Positions 7,724 to 16,031 are shown, counted from the stretch's first letter. The stretch is DNA of 22,700 bases from Chloroflexota bacterium (GCA_013152695.1 JAADFV010000411.1:1-22700), one strand, 5' to 3'. Notes: a model not told the origin generated them from the sequence alone. Translations and numbers: made by a program.

Positions 7724-7978
7724 CGAGCACATGATAAAAGTTTGCCCTTTTTCAGGGTATTTCCCTTTCAAACGAGTAAGTACAAGGGCTGCGGAAGGCG
7801 CTATTTGACATCAAATCGAGACCAATCAGCAGAGTGGGGAGATTTTTTGCAGGGAAGTTGGTAGGGTGAGAGGAATTGCACGCAAAAATGCCTCTTTGCC
7901 GGGGCGCGATCTTGCCCAAATAGCTCATTAGTTTGTTAAATATAACTTGATAGAATAAAGTACTCATGTAAAAAGCTA

Positions 7979-8007
7979 TTGACAGGGGTAGTGCAGCATG
8001 GTACAAT
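7979..8007 (+). promoter_or_regulatory. Near-consensus promoter for gntR
   Basis: TTGACA (7979-7984), exactly 17 bp, then TACAAT (8002-8007). This is the best promoter in the window. Predicted start is near 8013-8015, about 43 nt before the gntR ATG and inside the AGACGGC palindrome, as expected for a promoter blocked by its own product. Confidence 0.8.
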
Positions 8008-8012
8008 ACTTG

Positions 8013-8044
8013 TCAGACGGCAGCCGTCTACCAACGCCGTCTGA
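8013..8044. promoter_or_regulatory. Triple AGACGGC operator cluster, probable GntR site
   Basis: AGACGGC-A-GCCGTCT (8015-8029, 7-bp arms after one centre base) is followed six bases later by GCCGTCTGA (8036-8044). The latter is the exact inverse of TCAGACGGC (8013-8021), so three half-sites can form a tight or a wide dyad. The cluster sits at the predicted gntR transcription start and before its ATG, so autorepression is the simplest reading. It differs from the better known GTNTANAC-type GntR sites. Binding by the adjacent regulator is inferred from position. Confidence 0.65.
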
Positions 8045-8056
8045 TGAGGCAAATAA

Positions 8057-8818
8057 ATGCATTCCACTCCCCTGCAACGCAGTGTCTCTCTCCAAGAGCA
8101 GTTGCGGCAGATCTTACGAGATAGGATTACAACGAACCACTATCCACGGGGATCCACATTTCCCTCAGAGAGCGAGTTGGCCCAGGAATTCAGTGTTAGC
8201 AGGGCCACTGTTCGTAGTGCCCTGAGTGCGTTGGTGGCAGAGGGCCTTCTTATCCGTCACAGAGGCAAAGGAACTTCGGTGAGCCCCCTTCCCACCATTT
8301 CCAATCCTATCGGGGAAGCACTTGATTTCTGCGAATTTATTACAGCCAGCGGTTTCAAAGCGGGCATAAAAATGGTAAACGCTACCGTGACGCAATCGCA
8401 GGAGCAATTGGCCAAGGATTTGCAGATCGCGGCGGATAGTCAGGTACTCAGGGTGGAGTCAGTATTCACCGCGGATGGGAGTCCGGTGATCTATTGTGTC
8501 AATTCCATTCCCGCACAGGTGCTTGGGGCCGAATTATTACTTGAAACAGTACAGCATCCAGAGAGTGCTGAACCGATATACGAGTTTTTGGAAAATCGTT
8601 GTCATCGACGCGTTACCTACCACCTGGCAACCCTGCGGGCAGAGCTGGTACAGAATTTCGAGATGCAGATTCCCGATTTCGATGCTTTAGCACCGATGCT
8701 GGTGATGAAGTCAATCGCTTATGATGAGGACCAGCAACCGATTTTTCAATCACTTTCTGCTTATCCCGACGACCGTATGACTTTCACACTTTTGCGGAAG
8801 CGAAGGGGTTCAAGTTGA
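8057..8818 (+). CDS. GntR-family regulator, HutC subfamily
   Basis: The 253-residue protein has an N-terminal winged helix-turn-helix at about 10-77 (FPSESELAQEFSVSRATVR then GLLIRHRGKGTSV), the GntR signature. A UTRA ligand-binding domain follows at about 95-245 (VLRVESVFTADGSPVIYCVN). UTRA regulators bind a small metabolite, often a pathway intermediate, and release DNA. The ATG has a modest GAGG site 8 nt upstream. It is the first plus-strand gene, directly after a strong promoter and operator cluster, and heads the hydrolase, decarboxylase, hydroxylase and transporter genes, so it probably controls that cluster. The ligand cannot be named. Confidence 0.93.
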   Translation: MHSTPLQRSVSLQEQLRQILRDRITTNHYPRGSTFPSESELAQEFSVSRATVRSALSALVAEGLLIRHRGKGTSVSPLPTISNPIGEALDFCEFITASGFKAGIKMVNATVTQSQEQLAKDLQIAADSQVLRVESVFTADGSPVIYCVNSIPAQVLGAELLLETVQHPESAEPIYEFLENRCHRRVTYHLATLRAELVQNFEMQIPDFDALAPMLVMKSIAYDEDQQPIFQSLSAYPDDRMTFTLLRKRRGSS

Positions 8819-8993
8819 TATCTCTGGCGCGGAAGGGTTGTGTAGGCGTGGCTCGAAAGCAGGCTACTGACCCAGCGATCCACGGGCTCTGTGCGAGAGC
8901 TGAGATATTGATTGTCCGGCACGGACCGCACCATGTTTTCAATCACGAGGAAGATTTGCTTCCCGTCACCCATCATGAGGAAGGATTTATAGC

Positions 8994-9854
8994 ATGACAT
9001 CAATTATCATCGATGCTCTGACACACATCAGCGTTGGGCCTGATGATGTGGTCGGCTGGGGGCCACGTTTTTTGGCCGAGGATCTGTTGGCCCAGATGGA
9101 TGCGTCCCGCAAAGTTTTGGGGGAGCCGGCACGCATTGACAAGGCAGTCGTATTTCCCTCCCTAGGTTTGACCGTACCCACATCCCCATTGTCTTTTGCC
9201 GAGCAGCATGCCTATGTGGTGGAAAGCGTCGCTGCCCACCCCGATCGCTTTATCGGCGGTATTGTCATCCATCCTCGTCTTTGGAATGATCAGGTTGCGG
9301 ATACCGTGCGGAAAATGGTGCATGAACAAGGCTTTCGTATGCTCTATCTCAACCCTTCTCTGCACAAATTCTGGCTTCCGATCAAAACCCCAAGCGAAGG
9401 AACCAGTTCACGCCAGCTGCTTTATCCCATCTTCGAAACAGCACAAGAGTTGGGCATTCCCGTGATTATCCATACAGGCGAGCAGCCCTATGCGCTTCCT
9501 GCCACCGTAGATTTTGTCGCCGGTGCTTTTCCTGAAGTCAACATAATCATTGCCCATCTCGGAACTCAGGGAGAGATGTTTACTATCGAGGCTCTCCTTG
9601 TGGCCGATCGCCATGCCAATGTTTATCTGGAGACCAGTTGGGCCATGCCTCACATGCTCATCGAGGCCGTACACGAAGCGGGAGCCGAGCGGCTCATTTT
9701 TGGCAGCAATTGTCCCCCTCTGGAGCCGACTCAGCAGCTCATGAACGTGGAGGAAGCATTGACTTTTGCACCTCCCATCGGCATGGGGGCATCGGCAGAG
9801 GATACTCGTAAAGTGCTGGGTGGTAATCTTGCCCGATTACTGGGCTTATCGTGA
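8994..9854 (+). CDS. Amidohydrolase-2 family paralogue lacking active-site ligands
   Basis: The 286-residue TIM-barrel protein belongs to the amidohydrolase-2 family (COG2159-like, which includes ACMSD-type decarboxylases and lactonases). It is a clear tandem duplicate of the next gene (shared GWGP, YPIFE, IIH-GE-PYA, TSW, GGN). Against that intact copy it has DALTH (L9) for DSHTH, Y118 and N120 for the Lys and His of KIHP, and N239 for the conserved Asp of SDC. H11, H160 and H188 remain. With half the expected metal and acid-base residues missing, it is likely inactive as a standard hydrolase, or it works as a partner subunit or ligand binder. The start has a good AGGAAGGA site. The TGA is 14 nt before the next ATG, so the pair is co-translated. 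Confidence 0.88.
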   Translation: MTSIIIDALTHISVGPDDVVGWGPRFLAEDLLAQMDASRKVLGEPARIDKAVVFPSLGLTVPTSPLSFAEQHAYVVESVAAHPDRFIGGIVIHPRLWNDQVADTVRKMVHEQGFRMLYLNPSLHKFWLPIKTPSEGTSSRQLLYPIFETAQELGIPVIIHTGEQPYALPATVDFVAGAFPEVNIIIAHLGTQGEMFTIEALLVADRHANVYLETSWAMPHMLIEAVHEAGAERLIFGSNCPPLEPTQQLMNVEEALTFAPPIGMGASAEDTRKVLGGNLARLLGLS

Positions 9855-9868
9855 CAAGGAGAACTGAG

Positions 9869-10729
9869 ATGAAGTACACAGTTGTGGATTCCCACACGCA
9901 TATCATTCCCCAACGTGAGCCCGTTTGGGGATGGGGGCCCAATTTCACGGTGGAACGCCTGCTGGCGATGATGGATCGTGATTATGAAGTGATGGGCGAA
10001 ATCAAACACGTCGAAAAAGCTCTCGTCATGACAGGCCTGGGCCTGACTTCGGTCGATCACCGTAGCATGCGCGAAGCGCATGAATACACCCTGACAAGCA
10101 TCAAAAAGCATTCTGATCGACTCTACCTCAATGCCGTGATCAATCCCCGCGCCTGGGTGCCGGATCAATTGGATCAACTTGCCGCCTGGAAGGACGAATA
10201 TAATCTGCGTATGCTGAAAATTCATCCCAGCATGCACAACTATTTTCTTCCCACCTACAGTCCTTTCCCGGGCGAAGCCAGTAAGAAAATGATTTACCCC
10301 ATTTTCGAACAAGCGCTCAGTTTGGACATGCCCTTGATGATTCACATGGGCGAGACCCCTTACGCAATGCCCGCCCAAATCGCTCCTGTAGCGGCTGCAT
10401 TTCCCCAGGTGCCGATCATTGTTGCTCATTCCGGCGCCAATAACATTCCTGCCAATGCCAATGATGCCATTCTCTTAGCCCGCACGCATGACAACATCTA
10501 TCTGGGCACGAGCTGGGTACAGCCGCCGGAGCTTGTACAAATGTATTATGCCATCGGCGCAAGCAAAATGATCTGGGAAAGCGACTGCTCACCCCAGGCG
10601 ATGGGTCAAACGTTGCGTCTGGTCACAAACCTGCATCTTGCCCCACCGTTGGGGGTTGGGGCCAGTAAAGACGAAGTTTACCAGATGATCGGTGGAAATA
10701 TCACCGAACTATGCCATCTATCCCTCTAA
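9869..10729 (+). CDS. Amidohydrolase-2 family metal enzyme
   Basis: The start at ATG 9869 (286 residues, same length as its paralogue) is chosen because AAGGAG lies 8 nt upstream; a GTG at 9851 would only add six residues. The active-site set is complete: D7-S8-H9-T10-H11 at strand 1, K117 and H119 (KIHP), H159 (MIHMGETPYA), H187 (VAHSG) and D239 (WESDCSP). Enzymes of this family use one divalent metal to hydrolyse or decarboxylate small carboxylic, often aromatic or heterocyclic, acids. The neighbours (UbiD decarboxylase, molybdenum hydroxylase, nucleoside-type importer) suggest a ring compound as substrate. Exact reaction unknown. Confidence 0.9.
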   Translation: MKYTVVDSHTHIIPQREPVWGWGPNFTVERLLAMMDRDYEVMGEIKHVEKALVMTGLGLTSVDHRSMREAHEYTLTSIKKHSDRLYLNAVINPRAWVPDQLDQLAAWKDEYNLRMLKIHPSMHNYFLPTYSPFPGEASKKMIYPIFEQALSLDMPLMIHMGETPYAMPAQIAPVAAAFPQVPIIVAHSGANNIPANANDAILLARTHDNIYLGTSWVQPPELVQMYYAIGASKMIWESDCSPQAMGQTLRLVTNLHLAPPLGVGASKDEVYQMIGGNITELCHLSL

Positions 10730-10798
10730 CCCCCAGCGACCCGGTTTCCACGCTTTGCATCAACGAGGCGAGCCCCCGTGTGATAGGAAGAAGAACTT

Positions 10799-12172
10799 GT
10801 GAGCATAGCCTATCCTGATCTACGAACATTTCTTGCTGAAATCCGACGCGATCTGCCGGAGTGGTTGCTCACGGTATCAGAGGAAGTTCCGCTCGATTAT
10901 ACCGCTACTGCCCTGGCTTTGGCTCTAGAGCAGCGGGACCAGCACCCTATTCTCTTCTTCGAACGTCTCAAAGGCTATCAGACTCGTCTCGTTGCCAATC
11001 TTTTTGCTTCCCGTGCGGTGTTGGCGCATAGCATCGGCGCTCGCGAGGAGACTTTTATCGAGCAATTTGGCCAAAAGCTGGATAGCCTGGTGCCGGCAAA
11101 AGTGATCGAAAGTGCTCCCGTGCAGGAGGTGGTCTGGGAAGGAGCCGCGGTAGATCTCGGTCGTCTGCCCATTCCTCGCCATTTTTTGCAAGATGCAGGT
11201 CCCTACATCACGGCAGGTATGCTTGCTACCCGTGATCCAGATTCGGGTGTGGGGAATTTAGCCTATGCCCGCCTCCAGGTCAAGGGCCAACGTCGCCTGG
11301 GCGCCAGCCTGCACAGCCGTCAACACACCTGGGATTATCTCCGTCGTGCCGAGCTCCAAGGCAAAAATCTGCCGGTTGCCGTTGTGATTGGTGCTCATCC
11401 TGCTGTCATGCTCGCTGCAGCCGCCAAACTAGGCATTGATCAGGATGAATACGACCTGGCCGGAGCCTTGCTCGACCAGCCACTTCCCCTCTGCCGGGCG
11501 CGTACTGTCGATATTTTCGTACCGGCTCAGGCCGAGATTGTGATCGAAGGGCACTTATTGGCCGCCGTTCACGAGACAGAAGGGCCGTTTGGCGAGTACA
11601 CCGGCTACGTCACCGGTCGTTCCACCCATAATGTGCTGGAAGTGACGGCCATCACCATGCGCCGGAACCCCATTTTTGTGGACATTATCCCTGGTAATTC
11701 AGCTGAGCATTTAACCTTGGGGCGGGTGTGTAAGGAAGCCTGGGTTCACAAACGGATGAAGGAAGCCCTACCTTTCTTCGTGGATTTTCATTATCCGAAC
11801 AGCGGTACCCACTTTCACTGCTACGTTCGCATTGACAAGAGTGCCGAAGGTCAGGCGCAACAGGCGGCGCAATTACTGGTCGGATTGGATCACTACGTCA
11901 AGCTCGTCATTGTTGTCGACAAAGATATCGATCCCAGGGACGAAGATGAGGTTTTATGGGCCTTGGCCACACGGATGCAGGCAGACCAGGACCTCACCAT
12001 TCTCTCCCACACCCTTTGTAATCGTCTCGATCCCTCTTCCCACGATGGCTTGGGGGCCAAATTATTGATTGATGCGACCAAGCACTCAAATTTCGAGGCG
12101 GAGCGAGTCCTTTTACCCGAGGAGGCTCGGCGTTTGGCCGAAGCCTTACTGGTAAGAGCACAATCGCTATGA
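10799..12172 (+). CDS. UbiD-family prenyl-FMN decarboxylase
   Basis: The 457-residue product matches UbiD in length and layout. Visible marks are NLAYARLQVKGQRRLGASLH (153-172, the metal/prFMN-binding region), PVAVVIGAHPA (192-202), EIVIEG (246-251, metal-ligand Glu) and the catalytic stretch ETEGPFGEYTGY (259-270) with the two conserved Glu. UbiD enzymes reversibly decarboxylate aromatic, heteroaromatic or alpha,beta-unsaturated acids using prenylated FMN; the UbiX flavin prenyltransferase is not in this window. The start is GTG at 10799 with AGGAAG about 9 nt upstream. It fits between ring hydroxylation and ring-acid breakdown in the cluster. Substrate is open: furoate-, pyrrole-, hydroxybenzoate- and uracil-carboxylate-type acids all remain possible. 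Confidence 0.92.
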   Translation: MSIAYPDLRTFLAEIRRDLPEWLLTVSEEVPLDYTATALALALEQRDQHPILFFERLKGYQTRLVANLFASRAVLAHSIGAREETFIEQFGQKLDSLVPAKVIESAPVQEVVWEGAAVDLGRLPIPRHFLQDAGPYITAGMLATRDPDSGVGNLAYARLQVKGQRRLGASLHSRQHTWDYLRRAELQGKNLPVAVVIGAHPAVMLAAAAKLGIDQDEYDLAGALLDQPLPLCRARTVDIFVPAQAEIVIEGHLLAAVHETEGPFGEYTGYVTGRSTHNVLEVTAITMRRNPIFVDIIPGNSAEHLTLGRVCKEAWVHKRMKEALPFFVDFHYPNSGTHFHCYVRIDKSAEGQAQQAAQLLVGLDHYVKLVIVVDKDIDPRDEDEVLWALATRMQADQDLTILSHTLCNRLDPSSHDGLGAKLLIDATKHSNFEAERVLLPEEARRLAEALLVRAQSL

Positions 12173-12192
12173 AGACAATCAAAATGTGTGGA

Positions 12193-12221
12193 TTGGTTCT
12201 TGTTGCAATCTCTGCTAGAAT
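12193..12221 (+). promoter_or_regulatory. Possible internal promoter for the hydroxylase genes
   Basis: TTGGTT (12193-12198), 17 bp, TAGAAT (12216-12221) lies in the 166-bp gap before the FAD subunit gene. The -10 box matches five of six and spacing is ideal; the -35 is weak. It would give a leader of about 110 nt. Confidence 0.35.
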
Positions 12222-12338
12222 GGCGGCGAACTACACTACCCCACCCTTTCTTCTTCCAAACCACTCTCTGAAAACTTCTGACCTCAAGGTCTCTCTTCCC
12301 CTAGATGGGCGATCATCTCGTGCACCAGGAGCACCGTA

Positions 12339-13211
12339 ATGCACCGGTTTGAGTATCACGCTCCCACAACGCTGGCTGAAGCCATCTCGCTGTTAGATCG
12401 GTATGGGGATACAGCGCGCTTGATTGCCGGGGGAACGGACCTGCTGATCGCACTCAAAGAACATCAGGAGCGCCCCAAAGTCATCATCAGCTTAGGAACC
12501 ATTCCCGAGCTTTTTCACCTTGCTTACGAAGAAGAGAGTGGTCTCAAGCTTGGTGCCATGGTCACAGTGGGAGCTGTGCAAAGATCTGCCCTGGTGCAGG
12601 CCAAATATCCTGTGCTGGCCGGGGCGGCGGCGAGTCTGGCCTCGGTACAAATTCGCAATTTGGCCACAGTAGCCGGAAACATCTGTCGTGCTTCACCTTC
12701 GGCCGACATGCCGCCGGCTCTCATCGCCCTTGGCGCCTCAGTCCGGCTCGTCAGTTCTGAAGGTGAGCGCCTGGTTGCTTTAGATGAATTCTTCACCGCT
12801 CCCGGCGAGAGTGTGCGGCGTCCCAACGAAATCCTGAGCGAAATCAACATACCCCCACCCAAGCCCCACAGTTGTGCCGTCTATCGTAAACATAGCCCTC
12901 GTCAGGCAATGGACCTGGCTGTGGTTGGGATTGCCGTGGCCATCACGCTTGAAGATCACGTTTGCCGCGAGGTTCGCATCGTCATGGGGGCGGTGGCGCC
13001 GACACCCTGGCGGGCGCGGCATGCCGAATCGATCCTTTTGGGGCGTGAGCCCACCCCTGATCACTGTGCCGAAGCGGCTGAGGCGGCGGCACAGGAATGC
13101 AGCCCCATCAGCGATGTGCGTGGCAGTGCCACTTACCGTCGAGCGATGGTCAGAGTAAACACACAGCGTGCTTTACAGCAAGCAGTGGCATGGGCGGAGA
13201 GTTCCTTATGA
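12339..13211 (+). CDS. Molybdenum hydroxylase FAD-binding subunit
   Basis: The 290-residue protein matches the medium subunit of the xanthine dehydrogenase/CO dehydrogenase family (CoxM, XdhB). It begins with the usual FEYHAPTTLAEAISLL, then AGGTDLL (30-36) and TVAGNICRASPSADMPPAL (about 109-127), the two FAD-binding signatures, and ends with the CO-dehydrogenase flavoprotein C-terminal domain. It passes electrons from the Fe-S subunit to the final acceptor. The ATG has AGGAG 7 nt upstream. Its stop overlaps the Fe-S subunit start (ATGA, 13208-13211). The order medium-small-large is common in the CO dehydrogenase-like branch. Confidence 0.93.
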   Translation: MHRFEYHAPTTLAEAISLLDRYGDTARLIAGGTDLLIALKEHQERPKVIISLGTIPELFHLAYEEESGLKLGAMVTVGAVQRSALVQAKYPVLAGAAASLASVQIRNLATVAGNICRASPSADMPPALIALGASVRLVSSEGERLVALDEFFTAPGESVRRPNEILSEINIPPPKPHSCAVYRKHSPRQAMDLAVVGIAVAITLEDHVCREVRIVMGAVAPTPWRARHAESILLGREPTPDHCAEAAEAAAQECSPISDVRGSATYRRAMVRVNTQRALQQAVAWAESSL

Positions 13212-13669
13212 AGCATCGTATCCAGATTGTCGTCAACCAAGAATCACACGAGATCGCGGTAGAGCCCTGGTGGACCCTTCTCGATGTTCTGCGCGATCAG
13301 CTCGAACTCACAGGTGCAAAGAAGGGCTGCGACCGGGGTGATTGTGGAACTTGTACGGTGTTGCTCAATGACAAACCGGTCGCTTCCTGTATGATGCTGG
13401 CTGTGCAGGCAGATGGCTGCGAGATCACCACCATCGAAGGCTTGCAGCAGGGCAATACATTACACCCACTCCAACAAGCATTCGTCAATCACGGAGCCAT
13501 TCAGTGTGGTTTCTGCACACCAGGCATGATTTTGACGGCAAAAGCGCTTTTGGATGAGAACCCCCACCCCACCGAGGCTGAGGTGCGGGAGGCTATGGCC
13601 GGTAATCTCTGCCGTTGCACCGGTTATGCCAAGATTGTGCAAGCAGTCTTAGCAGCGACTCGCACCTAG
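13208..13669 (+). CDS. Molybdenum hydroxylase 2Fe-2S subunit
   Basis: The start ATG at 13208 (153 residues) overlaps the previous stop; an upstream extension in this frame from 13097 lies wholly within the FAD gene and is not family-like. The N-terminal plant-type ferredoxin domain binds one cluster with C41, C46, C49 and C61 (CDRGDCGTC...C). The C-terminal helical domain binds the second with C100, C103, C135 and C137 (CGFCTPGM and LCRCTGY). All eight cysteines are present and the length is normal. It relays electrons from the molybdenum site to FAD. The next gene starts 9 nt downstream. Confidence 0.95.
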   Translation: MKHRIQIVVNQESHEIAVEPWWTLLDVLRDQLELTGAKKGCDRGDCGTCTVLLNDKPVASCMMLAVQADGCEITTIEGLQQGNTLHPLQQAFVNHGAIQCGFCTPGMILTAKALLDENPHPTEAEVREAMAGNLCRCTGYAKIVQAVLAATRT

Positions 13670-13678
13670 GAGAACCTC

Positions 13679-15944
13679 ATGGTTGAAGCAATGACAGTGA
13701 TAGGCCAACGATTACCCCGAGTCGATGCCGTGGAAAAGGCCACTGGTGCCGCCAAATATACTGTCGATATCCACCTGCCCGGCATGTTGCATGCCAAGAT
13801 CAAGCGGAGTGATTATCCTCATGCCAGGATCCGCCATATCGACATCAGTAAGGCTGCCTGGCTCTCGGGGGTCAAGTCCATCCTCACCTATAAGGATGTG
13901 CCGCGCATCTGCCACGCCGGCCAACCGGAACCGAGGGCAGGATCACTGGCACGAGATCAGTATATTTTGACGGATAAAGCACGTTTTGTGGGGGACGGTA
14001 TCGCTGCTGTTGCTGCCGTGAGTGAAGAAGTGGCGGAGAAAGCACTTTCCTTGATTTCTGTCGAATATGAGGTTCTTCCCGCCGTCTTCGACCCAGAAAT
14101 GGCCATGCGCCCCGACGCTCCCAGCATCCACGATACCGAGCGCAATCTCGTGATCCCTCCCGTCATTATCGAGTCAGGAAATATCGACGAGGGATTTTCT
14201 CAGGCCGATTACATTTTCACTGATCGCTACGTTACTTCTCGCCATGTACCTGCTTTTTTAGAGCCGTACGTTTGCGTGTGCCGGCCTGAACCTGGAGGTC
14301 GGCTTACAGTTTGGAGCTCGACACAGGCGCCCTTCATGGTGCGCGGTAGCCTCAGCGAGGTACTCGGTATTCCCATCAGCCAGATTCGGGTCATCTGCGA
14401 GCATATGGGGGGAGCTTTTGGCGCCAAGCAAGACCTGTATCAACTGGAGTATTTGTGTGCATTATTTGCTTTGCGTACAGGTAGCCCTGTCAAAATGGAG
14501 TATAGCCGGGAAGAGGTCTTTATCAGCGGCCGCTCCCGCCACCCTGTGATTATCGAACTGAAACAGGGTGTAAAAAAGGACGGCACACTCACCGCTCACC
14601 GCCAGTCAGGCGCGCTTCATCGCAAATTCGGGCGCGTACGGCTCGCATGGGCCGGGGATCACCTGGGTGGGTGCAGAGGCGCTTGGATCGTTGCATAAGT
14701 GCGCCAATGTTTATATCGAAGGGCTTTGTGTTTACACAAATTCCCCTATTGCCGGCGCCTTTCGCGGCTACGGCGCTCCCCAGGCCTATTTTGCCTTGGA
14801 ATCGCAAATGGATGCTATTGCGGAAAGGCTCGGTATGGATCCCATTGCTCTCCGGCTGAAGAATGCCTTCCAGCCGGGGGACATTGGCCTGGCCGGCACA
14901 CCGTTTTTGAACTGGGAGTTGGGAACATGTTTGAAAAAAGGGGCAGAGTTGATCGGTTGGCAGGATCGAAAGCCGGCGGGTAGCCAGTCTGGGGTGATCA
15001 AACGGGGGATCGGTGTCGCCACGGGCTTGCATTCAGCTACGGCTTATCCCGAAACCAAAGAGATCGCCCATGCTGTTGTCATAATCAACGAAGATGGTTC
15101 TGTACAGCTCAGGAGCGGTGCTGCAGACCTGGGCACCGGCGCCAAGACCATCATGGCGCAGATCGTGGCGCAGGAGCTGGGCATACGTTTCGAGGATGTG
15201 AGGGTTGTTGCCGGTGATACTGACGCTGTCCCTTACGATTTGGGTGCTTATGCCAGCCGTACGACGGTCTCTTCTGGTGAGGCAACAAGGGTAGCGGCGT
15301 CTCGGGCGCGGGCCATGTTATTTGACCTGGCCCGTGAAAAATTCGGGGTCTCGGCGGATGATCTCGAGGCCAGGAATGGCATGATCTGGGTTAAGGGGGC
15401 ACCAGAAAGAACAATTACTTTTCGTGAAGTAGTGCAACCCTCACGCGGCCAATCGGCGCAAATTATCATTGGGCAAGCCAAGACGAGCATCAAGAATGTC
15501 TATTCTTTTGCGGCGCAGTTTGCCGAAGTAGAAGTCGATACGGAAACGGGTCAGGTACGGGTTCTACGGTTGGTGGCCGTCCATGACATTGGTAGAGCGA
15601 TCAATCCGGCCGGGGCAGAAGGACAGGTGGAGGGAGGCCTGCAGCAGGGCATCGGTTATGCTTTGCTGGAAGATATGGTGGTCGACGAAAACGGCAAAAC
15701 CCTCAATCCGAATTTTGTCGATTATAAGCTCTTGACTTCGCAGGATATGCCAGAAATGACGATTGTTTTCATTGAAGTTCCAGATCCTGTGGGGCCCTTT
15801 GGTGCCAAGGGCATTGCTGAAGATGCTATCTTGCCAACTGCTCCTGCTATCGTCAATGCAATCTACAATGCTACGGGAGTCCGGATCAAGGAACTCCCTG
15901 TCAGTTCTGAGCGGATGCTCCTGGCCCTGAAACAATTAACATAA
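13679..15944 (+). pseudogene. Molybdenum hydroxylase large (molybdopterin) subunit, frameshifted
   Basis: The gene starts at ATG 13679 after AGGAG. The first frame is family-like to R308 at 14602, then turns to nonsense and stops at 14698. The second frame picks up the family sequence from GCG at 14610 (ARFIANSGAYGSHGPGITWV) to a stop at 15944. Dropping the seven bases 14603-14609 joins the frames into a 752-residue protein of normal length, with the usual eight residues between LTA and the (T/S)GAY motif. Family motifs are intact on both sides: MGGAFGAKQD (243-252), GAFRGYGAPQAYFALE, GAADLGTGAKT, DIGRAINPAGAEGQVEGG and the active-site FGAKGIAED. Q251 stands where bovine xanthine oxidase has a purine-binding Glu, so xanthine is not the obvious substrate. 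The break may be a real recent mutation or a sequencing or assembly error. Confidence 0.88.
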
Positions 15945-15950
15945 GGAGGT

Positions 15951-15977
15951 ATGCCTATGCCGCTAAGTCCGTTGTAA
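15951..15977 (+). other. Eight-codon mini-frame with perfect ribosome site
   Basis: After the large-subunit stop, AAGGAGGT (15943-15950) is followed by ATGCCTATGCCG... and a TAA at 15975-15977. The second ATG (15957) lies 6 nt after the ribosome site, giving the peptide MPLSPL. It may be a leader peptide, a relic of a lost gene, or chance; the true binding-protein start is 55 nt further on with its own site. Confidence 0.3.
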
Positions 15978-16031
15978 CTCTCTGAATCAGACTGTTTTTC
16001 GATTATTCATTGCCCAAAAGGAGGCATCCTA

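Larger units (their letters stand above)
7573..8056. other. 484-bp divergent control region without a convincing gene
   Basis: The gap separates the kinase gene (minus) from gntR (plus). It holds one promoter for each side and the AGACGGC operator cluster, listed separately. Other signals are a 9-bp direct repeat CCAATCAGC (7712-7720 and 7822-7830, 110 bp apart, the first touching the kinase -35 box), a GAGAGG/CCTCTC inverted repeat (7633-7652), and ATTTGA-CA-TCAAAT (7803-7816). An 84-codon minus-strand frame (7752-8006) runs across the gntR promoter and has no family look; I treat it as chance. Nothing resembling a tRNA or riboswitch was recognised. Confidence 0.7.

Noticed and set aside
7803..7816. 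ATTTGA-CA-TCAAAT dyad considered as an FNR/CRP-type site
   Set aside because: The spacing does not match the TTGAT-N4-ATCAA arrangement, and its location is far from both promoters' core boxes.
7752..8006. 84-codon minus-strand frame in the divergent gap
   Set aside because: It runs through the gntR promoter, has no ribosome site and shows no recognisable domain.
8815..8997. 60-codon frame between gntR and the first amidohydrolase, overlapping both
   Set aside because: It needs a TTG start without a ribosome site and its sequence looks random. The AGGAAGGA near its end serves the amidohydrolase. It was kept out for lack of support, although the double overlap is curious.
9731..10429. Long 232-codon minus-strand frame opposite the amidohydrolases
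   Set aside because: It is a mirror frame of well-supported plus-strand genes, with a His-rich, non-family composition.
13097..13207. 37-residue N-terminal extension of the 2Fe-2S subunit
   Set aside because: It lies fully inside the FAD-subunit gene. The family N-terminus matches the ATG at 13208.
15945..16031. Purine-type riboswitch before the BMP lipoprotein gene
   Set aside because: The 87-bp gap shows no conserved three-helix purine aptamer pattern and has only the mini-frame and a ribosome site.
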